A stretch of DNA of 32,735 nucleotides from Anaerolineae bacterium (GCA_011192015.1 DUET01000083.1:1-32735), one strand, 5' to 3'; shown: positions 16,759 to 25,212, counted from the stretch's first letter. Notes: generated from the letters alone by a model not told the origin. Program-made: numbers and translations.

Positions 16759-18531
16759 ATGGTTAAATCGTGGGACATCGATCTTCGCATACCCCTGCGC
16801 TTCGGATTGATCGCCGGGCTGATCGCCCTGATGGAGAGCGTGATTGGTATCGTAACCCTCTCCTGGGAGAGAAGCCTCGTTGCCAATGTCGTCACGATGG
16901 GCCAGGTGCTGCTCTTTGCTCCCGCCATCGTGATTGCTTCCATGGCAGCCAAACAAGCGAATCAAGATAAGAAGCTGGTTTCACTGCTCTACGGCCTCGT
17001 GACCGGGTTCCTAACCGCCATCCCCTTGATCATCCTGATCGCCATGGCAACGGCATTCGATCTGCGGCAGTTCATGCCCAATGTATCACCTGCGCTGATC
17101 GAGCTCCTGACCTTCGGGCGATCTCCGGTTGCAGGCAGTTTGATCCTTCTCGGAGTCACATCACTCATGGGATTGCTGGCTGCGGCTTTCGATTTCCTTC
17201 CGAAGTTCATTCAACGCCCTCTGCTCATGGGATTGATCGTGACGCTTACCATCGGGATTTTCTCGGAGATTCTTTCCAACCGGCTCAGGGATCTCGTAAG
17301 CGTGGATTTCTCAAGAGCGATCTTCGAAGGTAAAGCCCTCAAGACGATCATCGCGGCGGGATTATTCGCCTTCGTTGCCGTCCTGAATTTCCTGTGGAAT
17401 CAGTTCCAGGAACCCATACGCGGCGCCTTTGGTAGCTTGCCACCTCGTCTCACGCGCGTGCTGCGCGTGCTCGTGATTCTCGTCCTGATTGCACTGGGAT
17501 TGCTGATCCCCACAATCGCCGGCACCTACCTGTCAGAAGTGATCAACAATGTGGGCATTTTCGTGCTGATGGGATTGGGACTCAATATCGTGGTTGGTTT
17601 TGCGGGTCTTCTCGACCTCGGCTATGTGGCCTTCTTTGCCATCGGAGCTTACTCGATGGCGGTGTTTACAACCGAAGGACCGCTTGGCGTTTCGAACATG
17701 AGTTTCTGGGCTGCCATCCCCTTCTGTATTGTTATCGCAGCTTTTGCCGGCATTGTCCTCGGTGTCCCGGTGCTGCGAATGCGCGGTGATTACCTCGCCA
17801 TCGTCACGCTTGGCTTCGGTGAGATCATCCGCATCTTGGCTCTCTCCGACTTGCTCAAACCCTACATCGGCGGCGCGCAGGGTGTGCTCAAGATCCCCAA
17901 ACCAACGATCATCAACTTCTTCGCTGTGATCCGGGATTTCTTTGTCAATCTGTTCAGAGGACTTCCGCTTCCGAAAGCGCCCTTTGAAACGATCGACCTG
18001 ATCAAACCGGAACAGTTCTACTACATCGTGCTTGCGGGATGTGCGCTGGCCTGGTTCGTCTCCTGGCGGCTGGGCGAATCGCGCTTGGGAAGACAATGGA
18101 TGGCCGTGCGTGAGGACGAGGATGTAGCCGAGGCTGTCGGTATCAAACTCGTCAGCACCAAACTCCTGGCCTTCGCCGTTGGAGCTGCCTTCTCCGGCCT
18201 CAGCGGCGCGTTCTTCGCCAGCAAGCTGACCTCGATCTTCCCGCATAGTTTCAAGCTGGATATCTCCATCAACGTCCTGTGCTTGATCATCATCGGTGGC
18301 ATAGGAAGTCTCCCGGGAGTGGTTGTTGGATCGATCATATTGGTCGGGATGCCTGAGCTGCTCAGAGAATTCAAGGAATACCGCCTGCTCATGTACGGCA
18401 TCCTTCTGGTTGTCATGATGCTCGCCCGACCTGAGGGCTTCATCCCCTCCGCAGTGAAGCGAAGAGAAATGCTCACCGCCGATGAGCAGATGCAAGCATC
18501 TGCAGAAACTGAATCTGCAGCCGGAGATTGA
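16759..18531 (+). CDS. livM: Branched-chain amino acid ABC transporter permease LivM with long N-terminal membrane extension
   Basis: 590 residues, against ~320-425 for most LivM proteins. The canonical LivM domain starts near residue 255 (YLSEVINNVGIFVLMGLGLN, then VGFAGLLDLGYVAFFAIGAY). It includes GDYLAIVTLGFGEIIRI, the EAA-like AEAVGIKLVSTKLLAFAVGAA and IIIGGIGSLPGVVVGS. The ~250 residues before it hold about six or seven further hydrophobic segments of no family I recognise. A GAGGTG site precedes ATG 16759. The gene lies between livH and livG with almost no spacing; its stop falls 5 bases before the livG ATG. The C-terminal tail is acidic and probably cytosolic. Confidence 0.92.
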   Translation: MVKSWDIDLRIPLRFGLIAGLIALMESVIGIVTLSWERSLVANVVTMGQVLLFAPAIVIASMAAKQANQDKKLVSLLYGLVTGFLTAIPLIILIAMATAFDLRQFMPNVSPALIELLTFGRSPVAGSLILLGVTSLMGLLAAAFDFLPKFIQRPLLMGLIVTLTIGIFSEILSNRLRDLVSVDFSRAIFEGKALKTIIAAGLFAFVAVLNFLWNQFQEPIRGAFGSLPPRLTRVLRVLVILVLIALGLLIPTIAGTYLSEVINNVGIFVLMGLGLNIVVGFAGLLDLGYVAFFAIGAYSMAVFTTEGPLGVSNMSFWAAIPFCIVIAAFAGIVLGVPVLRMRGDYLAIVTLGFGEIIRILALSDLLKPYIGGAQGVLKIPKPTIINFFAVIRDFFVNLFRGLPLPKAPFETIDLIKPEQFYYIVLAGCALAWFVSWRLGESRLGRQWMAVREDEDVAEAVGIKLVSTKLLAFAVGAAFSGLSGAFFASKLTSIFPHSFKLDISINVLCLIIIGGIGSLPGVVVGSIILVGMPELLREFKEYRLLMYGILLVVMMLARPEGFIPSAVKRREMLTADEQMQASAETESAAGD

Positions 18532-18536
18532 AGAAG

Positions 18537-19349
18537 ATGACAGAACAGACCGCAATTCTGACTGCCACGAACGTCACCAAGCGCTTCGGCGGATTGGTCG
18601 CAGTAAGTGAGTTCGACTTCGACGTCCCAAAGGACTCCATCGTGAGCATCATCGGTCCCAACGGCGCGGGGAAGACCACGTTCTTCAACTGCATCTCCGG
18701 CTTCTACGAGGTGGATGAAGGGACCATCGAATTCGATGGAAATGTTCTCAATCACCGCTCACCAGACATGATCGCGCGCACGGGCATCGGCCGCACTTAT
18801 CAGAATATTCGGCTGTTTACCAACATGACGGCGATTGAGAACATCCTGGTGGGCATGGAACCCATTCTGCATTCTACGTGGATCGGAGCCATCCTCCACA
18901 CTCCAGGAACGCTGCGTGAAGAGAAGAAAGCCGTGGAGGATGCCCTGCATTGGCTGCGCTTTGTAGGTCTGGTCGGTAAGGGCGACTTCCTGGCGAAAAA
19001 CCTGCCCTACGGGGATCAGCGTCGGCTTGAAATCGCCCGCGCCCTGGCAGGGAAACCAAAGCTGCTGCTTCTCGATGAGCCCACTGCTGGCATGAATCCC
19101 ATGGAATCCGCCGAGATGATGCGCTTCATTCGTCAACTGCGAGATGATTTGGGGATCACCATCCTGCTCATCGAACATGACATGCGTGTGGTCATGGGGA
19201 TCTCAGAAAGAGTGACCGTGCTGGATTACGGTATGGAAATCGCCGAGGGCACGCCCGAAGAGATCCAGCGCAACCCACGCGTGATCGAAGCCTATCTCGG
19301 TCGCGGAGCTGCTACCGGTCTGGGGGCCGGTAAAGCAGTCAATGCGTAA
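18537..19349 (+). CDS. livG: Branched-chain amino acid ABC transporter ATP-binding protein LivG
   Basis: 270 residues. Walker A GPNGAGKTT is at 40-48. The Q-loop region, the signature YGDQRRLEIARAL (the LivG variant of LSGGQ) and Walker B LLLLDEPTAGMNP follow. The insert between Q-loop and signature (about residues 90-150) and the C-terminal IQRNPRVIEAYLGRG are LivG features. A TTG overlapping the livM stop at 18528 is also in frame, but ATG 18537 gives the standard N-terminus MTEQTAILTATNVTKRFGG. It powers import together with LivF on the cytoplasmic face of LivHM. Confidence 0.94.
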   Translation: MTEQTAILTATNVTKRFGGLVAVSEFDFDVPKDSIVSIIGPNGAGKTTFFNCISGFYEVDEGTIEFDGNVLNHRSPDMIARTGIGRTYQNIRLFTNMTAIENILVGMEPILHSTWIGAILHTPGTLREEKKAVEDALHWLRFVGLVGKGDFLAKNLPYGDQRRLEIARALAGKPKLLLLDEPTAGMNPMESAEMMRFIRQLRDDLGITILLIEHDMRVVMGISERVTVLDYGMEIAEGTPEEIQRNPRVIEAYLGRGAATGLGAGKAVNA

Positions 19350-19361
19350 GGAGCAAAGTGC

Positions 19362-20075
19362 ATGGCAATGCTCGAATTGAACAACGTTCATGCATTCTAC
19401 GGCAACATTCACGCGCTTAAGGGCATCTCGATTGAAGTCAACGAGGGCGAGATCGTAACCTTGATCGGCGCCAATGGTGCCGGGAAGAGTACAACCCTGA
19501 AGACGATCAGCGGTCTGCTGAAACCCAGAACGGGCAGCATCACCTTCGAAGGCGAAGATCTGACCATATTTCCGGCTCATGATATTGTGTACAAGGGAAT
19601 CGCCTTGGTTCCGGAAGGGCGTGGTGTCTTTGCTAAACTGACCGTGATCGAGAACCTGGACATGGGCGCTTTCTCCCGTACCGATCGAGAGGGCATCGCA
19701 GCCGATCTCGACCGCGTGATGACGCTGTTCCCGCGTCTCGAGGAGCGCCGCAAGCAGATCGCGGGAACGCTTTCCGGTGGAGAGCAGCAGATGCTTGCCA
19801 CAGCCCGTGCGCTGATGGCTCATCCTCGCCTGCTGCTGATGGACGAACCATCCATGGGATTGGCACCGGTGCTCGTCGAAAGTGTCTTCGAGACCATCCA
19901 GGAAATCAACCAAGAGGGCACGACCGTCCTGTTGGTGGAACAGAACGCACACATGGCACTCCAGGTTGCCGACAGAGGCTACGTCCTGCAAACCGGAGAG
20001 ATTGTGCTGAAGGACACGGCCAAGGGACTGCGCGACAACGAGGAGGTCCAGAAAGCTTACCTGGGAATGGAGTAA
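19362..20075 (+). CDS. livF: Branched-chain amino acid ABC transporter ATP-binding protein LivF
   Basis: 237 residues, standard LivF length. Walker A GANGAGKST at 36-44, signature LSGGEQQMLATARAL, Walker B LLLMDEPSMGLAP, H-loop region VLLVEQNAHMAL, and the characteristic C-terminal VQKAYLGME. An AAGGAG site precedes ATG 19362, which lies 12 bases after livG. It is the last gene of the livKHMGF run; a terminator-like hairpin follows. Confidence 0.95.
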   Translation: MAMLELNNVHAFYGNIHALKGISIEVNEGEIVTLIGANGAGKSTTLKTISGLLKPRTGSITFEGEDLTIFPAHDIVYKGIALVPEGRGVFAKLTVIENLDMGAFSRTDREGIAADLDRVMTLFPRLEERRKQIAGTLSGGEQQMLATARALMAHPRLLLMDEPSMGLAPVLVESVFETIQEINQEGTTVLLVEQNAHMALQVADRGYVLQTGEIVLKDTAKGLRDNEEVQKAYLGME

Positions 20076-20109
20076 CCTCGGTTCTCGGGTGTCCACGACT
20101 GAGTTTCCT

Positions 20110-20140
20110 ACCCGGCCATCGCTGCTTGCGCTGGCCGGGT
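20110..20140 (+). terminator. Terminator-like hairpin after livF
   Basis: ACCCGGCCA (20110-20118) pairs perfectly with TGGCCGGGT (20132-20140) across a 13-base loop. The following bases (TGCTCC) lack a T-run, so termination may be partial. It marks the end of the liv genes and lies 55 bp before the next gene. Confidence 0.55.
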
Positions 20141-20195
20141 TGCTCCATTCAGACCCGCCCATACGTACAAAAGAAAACCTTCTCCGGAGGTCGGC

Positions 20196-21179
20196 ATGGA
20201 CATTCGCGTTCTAAGTGCGAAGGAAGTATGCAAGGCACTGCCCATGGCAGATGCCATCGAGGCGATGAAAAGAGCTTTCAGGCAGTTGTCCGGCGGAAAG
20301 GCTGAGCTTCCGCTTCGCAGCAGAATCGAGATCGAGCAAGGATTCACACTCTTCATGCCTGCCTATCTGCATCAGCATAGTGACCTTGCCGTCAAGATCG
20401 TATCCGTCTTCCCTCAAAACCCGGAGCAAGGCCTGCCCACGATCCACGCTGCCGTGCTTCTATTGGATTCCCACAACGGCGCACCGATTGCGCTCATGGA
20501 AGGCGCCAGCCTGACAGCCATTCGCACAGGAGCAGCATCCGGTGCAGCTACGGATCTCTTGGCCTCACCCGAGGCAAAGACCGTGGCCATCTTGGGAAGC
20601 GGCGTGCAGGCACGCACCCAACTCGAAGCCGTATGCACGGTGCGCGAGATCGAACGCGCCTGGGTCTACAGCATCGATCCCCCAGGCATGCAGACGTTCG
20701 TGAAGGAAATGGCAGGGTACGGACCCATTCCACAGGATCTAAAGCTTGCGAAGGATGCCGACCAGGCAGTCTCACAAGCCGACATCATCTGCACGGCAAC
20801 CACTTCCTCGACACCCGTGTTCGATGGCACACGCGTCCCGAACGGAGTGCATATTAACGCCGTAGGATCCTTCACTCCTGCGATGCAGGAGCTGGATGAG
20901 GAAATCATCAAACGCGCCACGGTGATCGTGGATTCGCGCCAGGCGGTGCTGGCGGAGGCCGGTGATTTGATCATTCCCATACAGCGCGGCGTGATCTCCG
21001 AAGCATGGATCCAGGCTGAACTCGGCGAGATCGTTCAAGGAACCCATCCGGGACGCGTCGATCCGGATCAGATCACTGTCTTCAAATCCGTCGGCGTGGC
21101 GGTGCAGGACGCCGCTGCCGCAGCGCAAGCGTTCATCGGCGCAAGCCAAGCAGGATTGGGCCATTGGATCAGCCTGTAG
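20196..21179 (+). CDS. Ornithine cyclodeaminase/mu-crystallin family NAD(P)-dependent enzyme (copy 1)
   Basis: 327 residues, full length for the family. The substrate-binding half has RSRIEIEQG and DLAVKIVSVFP, where the arginine and lysine normally hold the substrate carboxylate. GASLTAIRTGAASGAATDLLA is the family signature. The Rossmann loop LGSGVQA starts at G134, and the C-terminal FKSVGVAVQDAAAA is conserved. Members include ornithine cyclodeaminase, alanine dehydrogenase and delta1-pyrroline-2-carboxylate/ketimine reductases, and sequence by eye cannot choose between them. A CGGAGG site precedes ATG 20196. The gene follows livKHMGF and is followed 27 bp later by an FAD amine oxidoreductase, so a reductase for a cyclic imine made by that enzyme is an attractive inference. 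Confidence 0.85.
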   Translation: MDIRVLSAKEVCKALPMADAIEAMKRAFRQLSGGKAELPLRSRIEIEQGFTLFMPAYLHQHSDLAVKIVSVFPQNPEQGLPTIHAAVLLLDSHNGAPIALMEGASLTAIRTGAASGAATDLLASPEAKTVAILGSGVQARTQLEAVCTVREIERAWVYSIDPPGMQTFVKEMAGYGPIPQDLKLAKDADQAVSQADIICTATTSSTPVFDGTRVPNGVHINAVGSFTPAMQELDEEIIKRATVIVDSRQAVLAEAGDLIIPIQRGVISEAWIQAELGEIVQGTHPGRVDPDQITVFKSVGVAVQDAAAAAQAFIGASQAGLGHWISL

Positions 21180-21206
21180 CTCCAGCCCTTGGATCAGGAG
21201 AAAATC

Positions 21207-22367
21207 ATGACCGGCGATCTACCTCGAAGCGCAGAAATCGTCATCATCGGAGGCGGTGTGATGGGCGTAAGCACGGCCTATCACCTGGTAAAGACTGGCG
21301 CAAAGGACGTCCTGCTGCTGGAACGGGAAACCTTCTTCGGGCAGGGCGCTACCGGACGTTGCGCTGGAGGCGTCCGCTATCAATTCGGCACCGAGATCAA
21401 TGTCCGCCTCTCCATCGCCAGCTTAGCCATGATCGAACGCTTTGCAGATGAACTTGGGCAGGATCCCATCTATCGCAAATGTGGTTACCTGTTTGTGCTC
21501 ACCAATGAGAAGGACGAGGAAGCTTTCCGCCAAAATGTGGCCATGCAGCAGCGGCTCGGCGTCGGCACCCAGTGGTGGAGCGGTGATGATGTTCGCAAAC
21601 GTCTGCCCATGATGTGTTTCGAAGACGCCCTCGCCGGCACCTTCAACCCAAGGGATGGCCTGGCTGATCCCAACAGCATCGTCATGGGTTATGTGAATCA
21701 AGGTCGGGCATTAGGAGCGCGCTTCGTCTCCGATGTCAACGTGCAGGATATCCAAGTCGAAGGCAATCGTGTGCGCGCAGTGCACACCAGCGCCGGCGTG
21801 GTGGAATGCGATCATTTGGTCAACACCGCTGGACCGTGGGCCGGTGAAGTGGGCGCGATGGCGGGGCTGGACATCCCGATCACACCGCTGCGGCGCCAAT
21901 GGGCAAGCACGACCGCCTTACCCGATCTGCCCGCTGATTTTCCATTCGTGATCGATTTCGCCCAATCGCTCTACTTCCACCCCGAGGGCGAAGGCATCCT
22001 CACGGGCATGTCCAACCCCCACGAAACGCCGGGTTTCAACCAGGACATCGATCCAGAATGGGAACTGATCGCGCTCGAGGCTGCCATGAAACGCATGCCC
22101 ATGTTGGAGCAAGCCGGCCGCCAATCGCGATTGGCTGGCCTCTACGAAAACACACCTGATGCCCACCCCATCTTCGGCCCCGCCTCTGTTGATGGATTCT
22201 GGCTGGCTACCGGCTTCTCAGGGCACGGTTTCATGCACGGGCCTATCACCGGGGTCTTGATGAGCGAGTTCATTCTTGAAGGGAAGGCCAGCACAATCGA
22301 CGTCTCCATGTTAGACTTGGCTCGCTTCGAGGAAGGACGTCTGATTCAGGAATACAACGTTGTCTGA
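21207..22367 (+). CDS. FAD-dependent oxidoreductase, DAO/sarcosine-oxidase-beta-like
   Basis: 386 residues. The N-terminal dinucleotide-binding loop IIGGGVMGVSTAYHL (G15, G17, G20) is followed by LLERETFFGQGATGRCAGGVRYQFGTE, a pattern typical of sarcosine oxidase beta subunit/dimethylglycine dehydrogenase-like proteins. The C-terminal FAD contact ATGFSGHGFMHGPITG is present. The family oxidises the C-N bond of amino acids or N-methyl amino acids, producing an imine and, with an acceptor or O2, reduced FAD or H2O2. ATG 21207 has AGGAG 7 bases upstream; an in-frame TTG at 21189 is less likely. It follows the ornithine-cyclodeaminase-family gene, and its end overlaps the cinA start by 8 bp. Whether it acts alone or in a complex cannot be seen; no alpha/gamma/delta subunits are nearby. 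Confidence 0.85.
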   Translation: MTGDLPRSAEIVIIGGGVMGVSTAYHLVKTGAKDVLLLERETFFGQGATGRCAGGVRYQFGTEINVRLSIASLAMIERFADELGQDPIYRKCGYLFVLTNEKDEEAFRQNVAMQQRLGVGTQWWSGDDVRKRLPMMCFEDALAGTFNPRDGLADPNSIVMGYVNQGRALGARFVSDVNVQDIQVEGNRVRAVHTSAGVVECDHLVNTAGPWAGEVGAMAGLDIPITPLRRQWASTTALPDLPADFPFVIDFAQSLYFHPEGEGILTGMSNPHETPGFNQDIDPEWELIALEAAMKRMPMLEQAGRQSRLAGLYENTPDAHPIFGPASVDGFWLATGFSGHGFMHGPITGVLMSEFILEGKASTIDVSMLDLARFEEGRLIQEYNVV

Positions 22368-23520
22368 ATCACTGCACGCTGAAATCATCACCATCGGAAC
22401 GGAATTGCTCCTGGGAGAGATCGTTGATACCAATACCACCACCATCGCCCGGGCTCTGCGTGGTATCGGCCTCGATCTCTTCCATACCTCCACCGTAGGA
22501 GACAACGCCGAACGAATCGCTCAGGCCGTGCGCGAGGGGCTGGAACGCTCGCAAGTCGTAATCACTTCAGGAGGTTTGGGGCCCACCGTCGATGACGCCA
22601 CTCGCGAGGGCATCGCCCTCGCCCTCGATGTCCCCACGGAATTTCACCCCGAACTATGGGAACACATCCAGGAACTGTTCGCCCGCTACGGGCGAACACC
22701 AACCCAGAACAACCGACGCCAAGCCCTCCTTCCCTCGGGTGCGCTGCCCGTCCACAACCCCGTTGGAACCGCTCCTGCGTTCATCGTGGAAACGGAAGGG
22801 GCCTGTGTCGTCGCCCTTCCTGGCGTTCCAGCAGAGTTGACGACCATCCTTCAAGAATCCATATTGCCCTACCTGCGCGAACGATTGGACCTGCATCATG
22901 TGATCCTCACCCGCATCGTTCGAACGGCAGGCGTGGGCGAATCATTCATCGACGATGGCATCCAGGATCTCGAACACCTGAAAAACCCAACCGTCGGACT
23001 TGCCGCCCATGCCGGTCGCGTCGACATCCGCATCACAGCCAAGGCTGAAGACAATAAAGAAGCCTTGCGGATGATCGCCGAATTGGAGGGGACCTTACGA
23101 GAAAGATTGGGCGATGTCATCTATGGCACCGACGACGAGAGCCTTGAATCCGTCGTGCTGCGCATGTTGGAACAACGGGCATGGCGCCTCGTCATCGTTG
23201 AAAGCGGAACCGCAGGTGCTTTGGGGCAAGCGCTGGCCTCTCTCAAAGGCTTCTTCTGCGCAGGTTTGATCCTCCCCCATCAGACGCCCGAAACGGAAGT
23301 CGAAGAAGCCTTGCATGCTGCCATGCAGCGGCACGCCGCTGAAATCGGCTTGGGCTTGACGCTCTCTCCCCAAGATCGTCAGCAGCAGCTCGTCTGCCGT
23401 TTGGTAACCCCGGAAATCAACGAACGCTTACTGCGCTCCTTCGGGGGGCCACCGAAGAATGCACCACGCTGGGCTGCAAGCTTGGGGTTGAATCTCATCC
23501 GCAAACGATTGTCGCAATGA
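22360..23520 (+). CDS. cinA: CinA-family protein with a degenerate C-terminal PncC-like domain
   Basis: 386 residues, slightly shorter than the usual ~410-420. The N-terminal MoaB/MogA-like domain (COG1058) is intact: AEIITIGTELLLGEIVDTN, TSGGLGPTVDDATREG, NPVGTAPAFIVE and LPGVPAEL. By family this part is an ADP-ribose/NAD-related pyrophosphatase domain. The C-terminal NMN-deamidase (PncC) part is reduced: the usual ESCTGG motif reads ESGTAG at 281-286, and the later GG-V-Y segment is not recognisable. The start is a TTG at 22360, overlapping the FAD enzyme's stop by 8 bp. It yields the normal CinA N-terminus, and no in-frame ATG lies near. It is probably co-transcribed with the two genes before it. 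Confidence 0.85.
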   Translation: MSESLHAEIITIGTELLLGEIVDTNTTTIARALRGIGLDLFHTSTVGDNAERIAQAVREGLERSQVVITSGGLGPTVDDATREGIALALDVPTEFHPELWEHIQELFARYGRTPTQNNRRQALLPSGALPVHNPVGTAPAFIVETEGACVVALPGVPAELTTILQESILPYLRERLDLHHVILTRIVRTAGVGESFIDDGIQDLEHLKNPTVGLAAHAGRVDIRITAKAEDNKEALRMIAELEGTLRERLGDVIYGTDDESLESVVLRMLEQRAWRLVIVESGTAGALGQALASLKGFFCAGLILPHQTPETEVEEALHAAMQRHAAEIGLGLTLSPQDRQQQLVCRLVTPEINERLLRSFGGPPKNAPRWAASLGLNLIRKRLSQ

Positions 23521-23589
23521 AACAGGACACCCCCCCCAATCCCGTTCGTCGAACCTAGCATCCCGTACCCCACCAGGTCGGTCATGCGA

Positions 23590-23618
23590 TTGATCATTTC
23601 GTGGTGAGAGACTACAAT
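23590..23618 (+). promoter_or_regulatory. Promoter of the amidase gene
   Basis: TTGATC (23590-23595), 17-base spacer, TACAAT (23613-23618). Predicted start near 23625, about 29 bases before ATG 23654 and upstream of its GGAGG site. Confidence 0.55.
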
Positions 23619-23653
23619 CGCAGCCAATGCCTGTTGTTTGGAGGGAATCAAGC

Positions 23654-24892
23654 ATGCGTTCCTATGTTCGCACGATGATGCTGATCCTCGTGCTCGTCGT
23701 TGTTGGTTTTCTCGCTGGCGGGCCCACCGAAGCGCGTGCCCAATCGCCACGACCGGTTCTGGTGCTCGATCCCGGTCATGGTTGGAACAATGGCGCCGGA
23801 TTGATCGATCCCGGTGAAGTGAGCGGCGATTTGGTGGAGAAGGAGATTACCCTCGACGTTGCTCGTCAGACGCGCGACTTGCTCTCCCGCTGCGATGTGG
23901 ATGTGCATCTGACACACGATCGTGACGATTACAACCACACCGAGAACGACATCGCAGACATCGTGAACGGCCTTGATCCGACCCTGGCAGTATCCATTCA
24001 CACCAACTCCAGCGATACCACAGCCAGTGGAACGGAAGCCTGGTATACCGTAGGAGGTTACGATGATACCTCCAGCCAGGCGTTGGCCGCCATTCTGGCC
24101 GCTGGTGTTGCCGATCAATTCGCAATCCCCAACCGAGGCGCCAAACCCGAAACCCAGAATCCCTTGGGCGGGTTGTACATCCATGAATGGGAAGCGCCCA
24201 GCGTGCTGTTGGAGCTCGCCTTCCTGCAAGCCGATGCCGAACTGCTGCGCACGGAACGCCGCAATTTTGCGCGTGCCATAGCCCGGGTTCTGCTCAGTTC
24301 TGTAAACGTTCCCCTCGATTGCGCGGATCACGCAACCGCCGAAGGCTTTGCCATCGCAGTTTACTTCCCCGAGGAGGAGCGCATCAATGCCGTGACTCTG
24401 CTGAACGATGGATTGCTACCCTGGGAACCGGGCGAATACTCTCTCGTCAACACACACAATCCTCTCGGCGCCCCTGAGAGCCTTCCGCTGCCGCAGGTTG
24501 TGCAGGCAGGCGAGATGGTGACATGGGACGCGATCCCAGCCAAAGCTCCTGAGACCGCAGGCATCCATCGACAAAAGTGGCAGTTGTATAAGGGCGATAC
24601 TCCCCTGGGCGATGAGGCGACGGTCATCGTCATCGTCGTCCCACAACAGGCCGTGGACCTTAAAGAGGAGATCGAGCACAAGATCGACGAGCTTCGCCAG
24701 CAGGGACAGCAACATCTCGAGGAGCAGCTCGAACTATTGCGCCAGCAGATCATGGATGCGGTCGAACAGAAGCTCACCGAATGGTTGACGGACGCTTTCC
24801 ACAAGATCTGTGGTGGGAATAGCGCTGTCGTTGGTTTGGCGGCTGGGCTGGTGTTTCTGAAACTGCGCAAGAAACGTCGATCCAACGATTGA
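23654..24892 (+). CDS. N-acetylmuramoyl-L-alanine amidase (Amidase_3) with Ig-like domain, coiled coil and C-terminal membrane anchor
   Basis: 412 residues. A signal peptide (MRSYVRTMMLILVLVVVGFL, cut near ARA-Q) leads to an Amidase_3 domain with all zinc/catalytic positions visible: H42 (LDPGHG), E62 (VEKEITLD), H116 (SIHTNSS) and E187 (VLLELAF). The enzyme would cleave between MurNAc and L-Ala of peptidoglycan on the outer side. Residues ~220-335 resemble an NBR1-type Ig-like domain (LLPWEPGEYSLVN, VVQAGEMVTWD, HRQKWQLYKGD, then a valine-rich strand). A Gln/Glu-rich coiled coil of ~45 residues follows. The last ~20 residues are a short hydrophobic helix and KLRKKRR, a C-terminal anchor. ATG 23654 has GGAGG 8 bases upstream; an in-frame ATG at 23627 is less likely. 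Confidence 0.87.
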   Translation: MRSYVRTMMLILVLVVVGFLAGGPTEARAQSPRPVLVLDPGHGWNNGAGLIDPGEVSGDLVEKEITLDVARQTRDLLSRCDVDVHLTHDRDDYNHTENDIADIVNGLDPTLAVSIHTNSSDTTASGTEAWYTVGGYDDTSSQALAAILAAGVADQFAIPNRGAKPETQNPLGGLYIHEWEAPSVLLELAFLQADAELLRTERRNFARAIARVLLSSVNVPLDCADHATAEGFAIAVYFPEEERINAVTLLNDGLLPWEPGEYSLVNTHNPLGAPESLPLPQVVQAGEMVTWDAIPAKAPETAGIHRQKWQLYKGDTPLGDEATVIVIVVPQQAVDLKEEIEHKIDELRQQGQQHLEEQLELLRQQIMDAVEQKLTEWLTDAFHKICGGNSAVVGLAAGLVFLKLRKKRRSND

Positions 24893-24954
24893 AATCGCAA
24901 GGTTGAGATTAGTTCCGGTTTCCCTATCAAACGTTCATGCAAACATGGGTTGCT

Positions 24955-24983
24955 TTGTAGCTGAAATCATTTGCTTGTATAAT
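24955..24983 (+). promoter_or_regulatory. Promoter of the 61-aa membrane protein gene
   Basis: TTGTAG (24955-24960), 17-base spacer, perfect TATAAT (24978-24983). Predicted start near 24990 leaves a ~37-base leader ending in AAGGAGGAG. This is among the best promoter matches in the window. Confidence 0.6.
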
Positions 24984-25026
24984 CGGACCAGCCAATCTGG
25001 CGGGAAAACACCATAAGGAGGAGAAA

Positions 25027-25212
25027 ATGCGTTTATCACCACCCAAGAAATCTACGTTCTGGATCGCGTTCATATTTGCACTCTTAGGCTTGATCGCGTA
25101 CATCGCTGGCTTCTTCGGAATCGAATATACCTGGTTGCCGCATCTCGTATTCTGGCTGCCAGCCGTGGGCTATATCCTGCTTGCTTTGGGTAATGCGCTC
25201 ACAGGCTTCTAA
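25027..25212 (+). CDS. Small two-helix membrane protein of unknown function
   Basis: 61 residues with a basic, proline-containing N-terminus (MRLSPPKKST) and two hydrophobic segments (about 10-32 and 37-58) separated by a short GIEYTW turn. I do not recognise the family. Reality is supported by a near-ideal AAGGAGGAG ribosome-binding site directly before the ATG, a sigma-70-like promoter 44 bases further upstream and a strong terminator 44 bases after the stop. The unit is therefore monocistronic and probably well expressed. The basic N-terminus predicts a cytosolic N-terminus, and both termini would be inside. It is divergent in function from its neighbours (cell-wall amidase before, peptidase-like lipoprotein after), so context gives no clear role. 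Confidence 0.75.
   Translation: MRLSPPKKSTFWIAFIFALLGLIAYIAGFFGIEYTWLPHLVFWLPAVGYILLALGNALTGF

Noticed and set aside
17533-18555. Minus-strand frame of 340 codons opposite livM
   Set aside because: The product is His/Asp/Glu-rich with no motif, as expected for the complement of a membrane protein gene.
21189-21206. TTG start for the FAD oxidoreductase
   Set aside because: ATG 21207 has a proper AGGAG site, and the FAD-binding loop follows at the usual distance.
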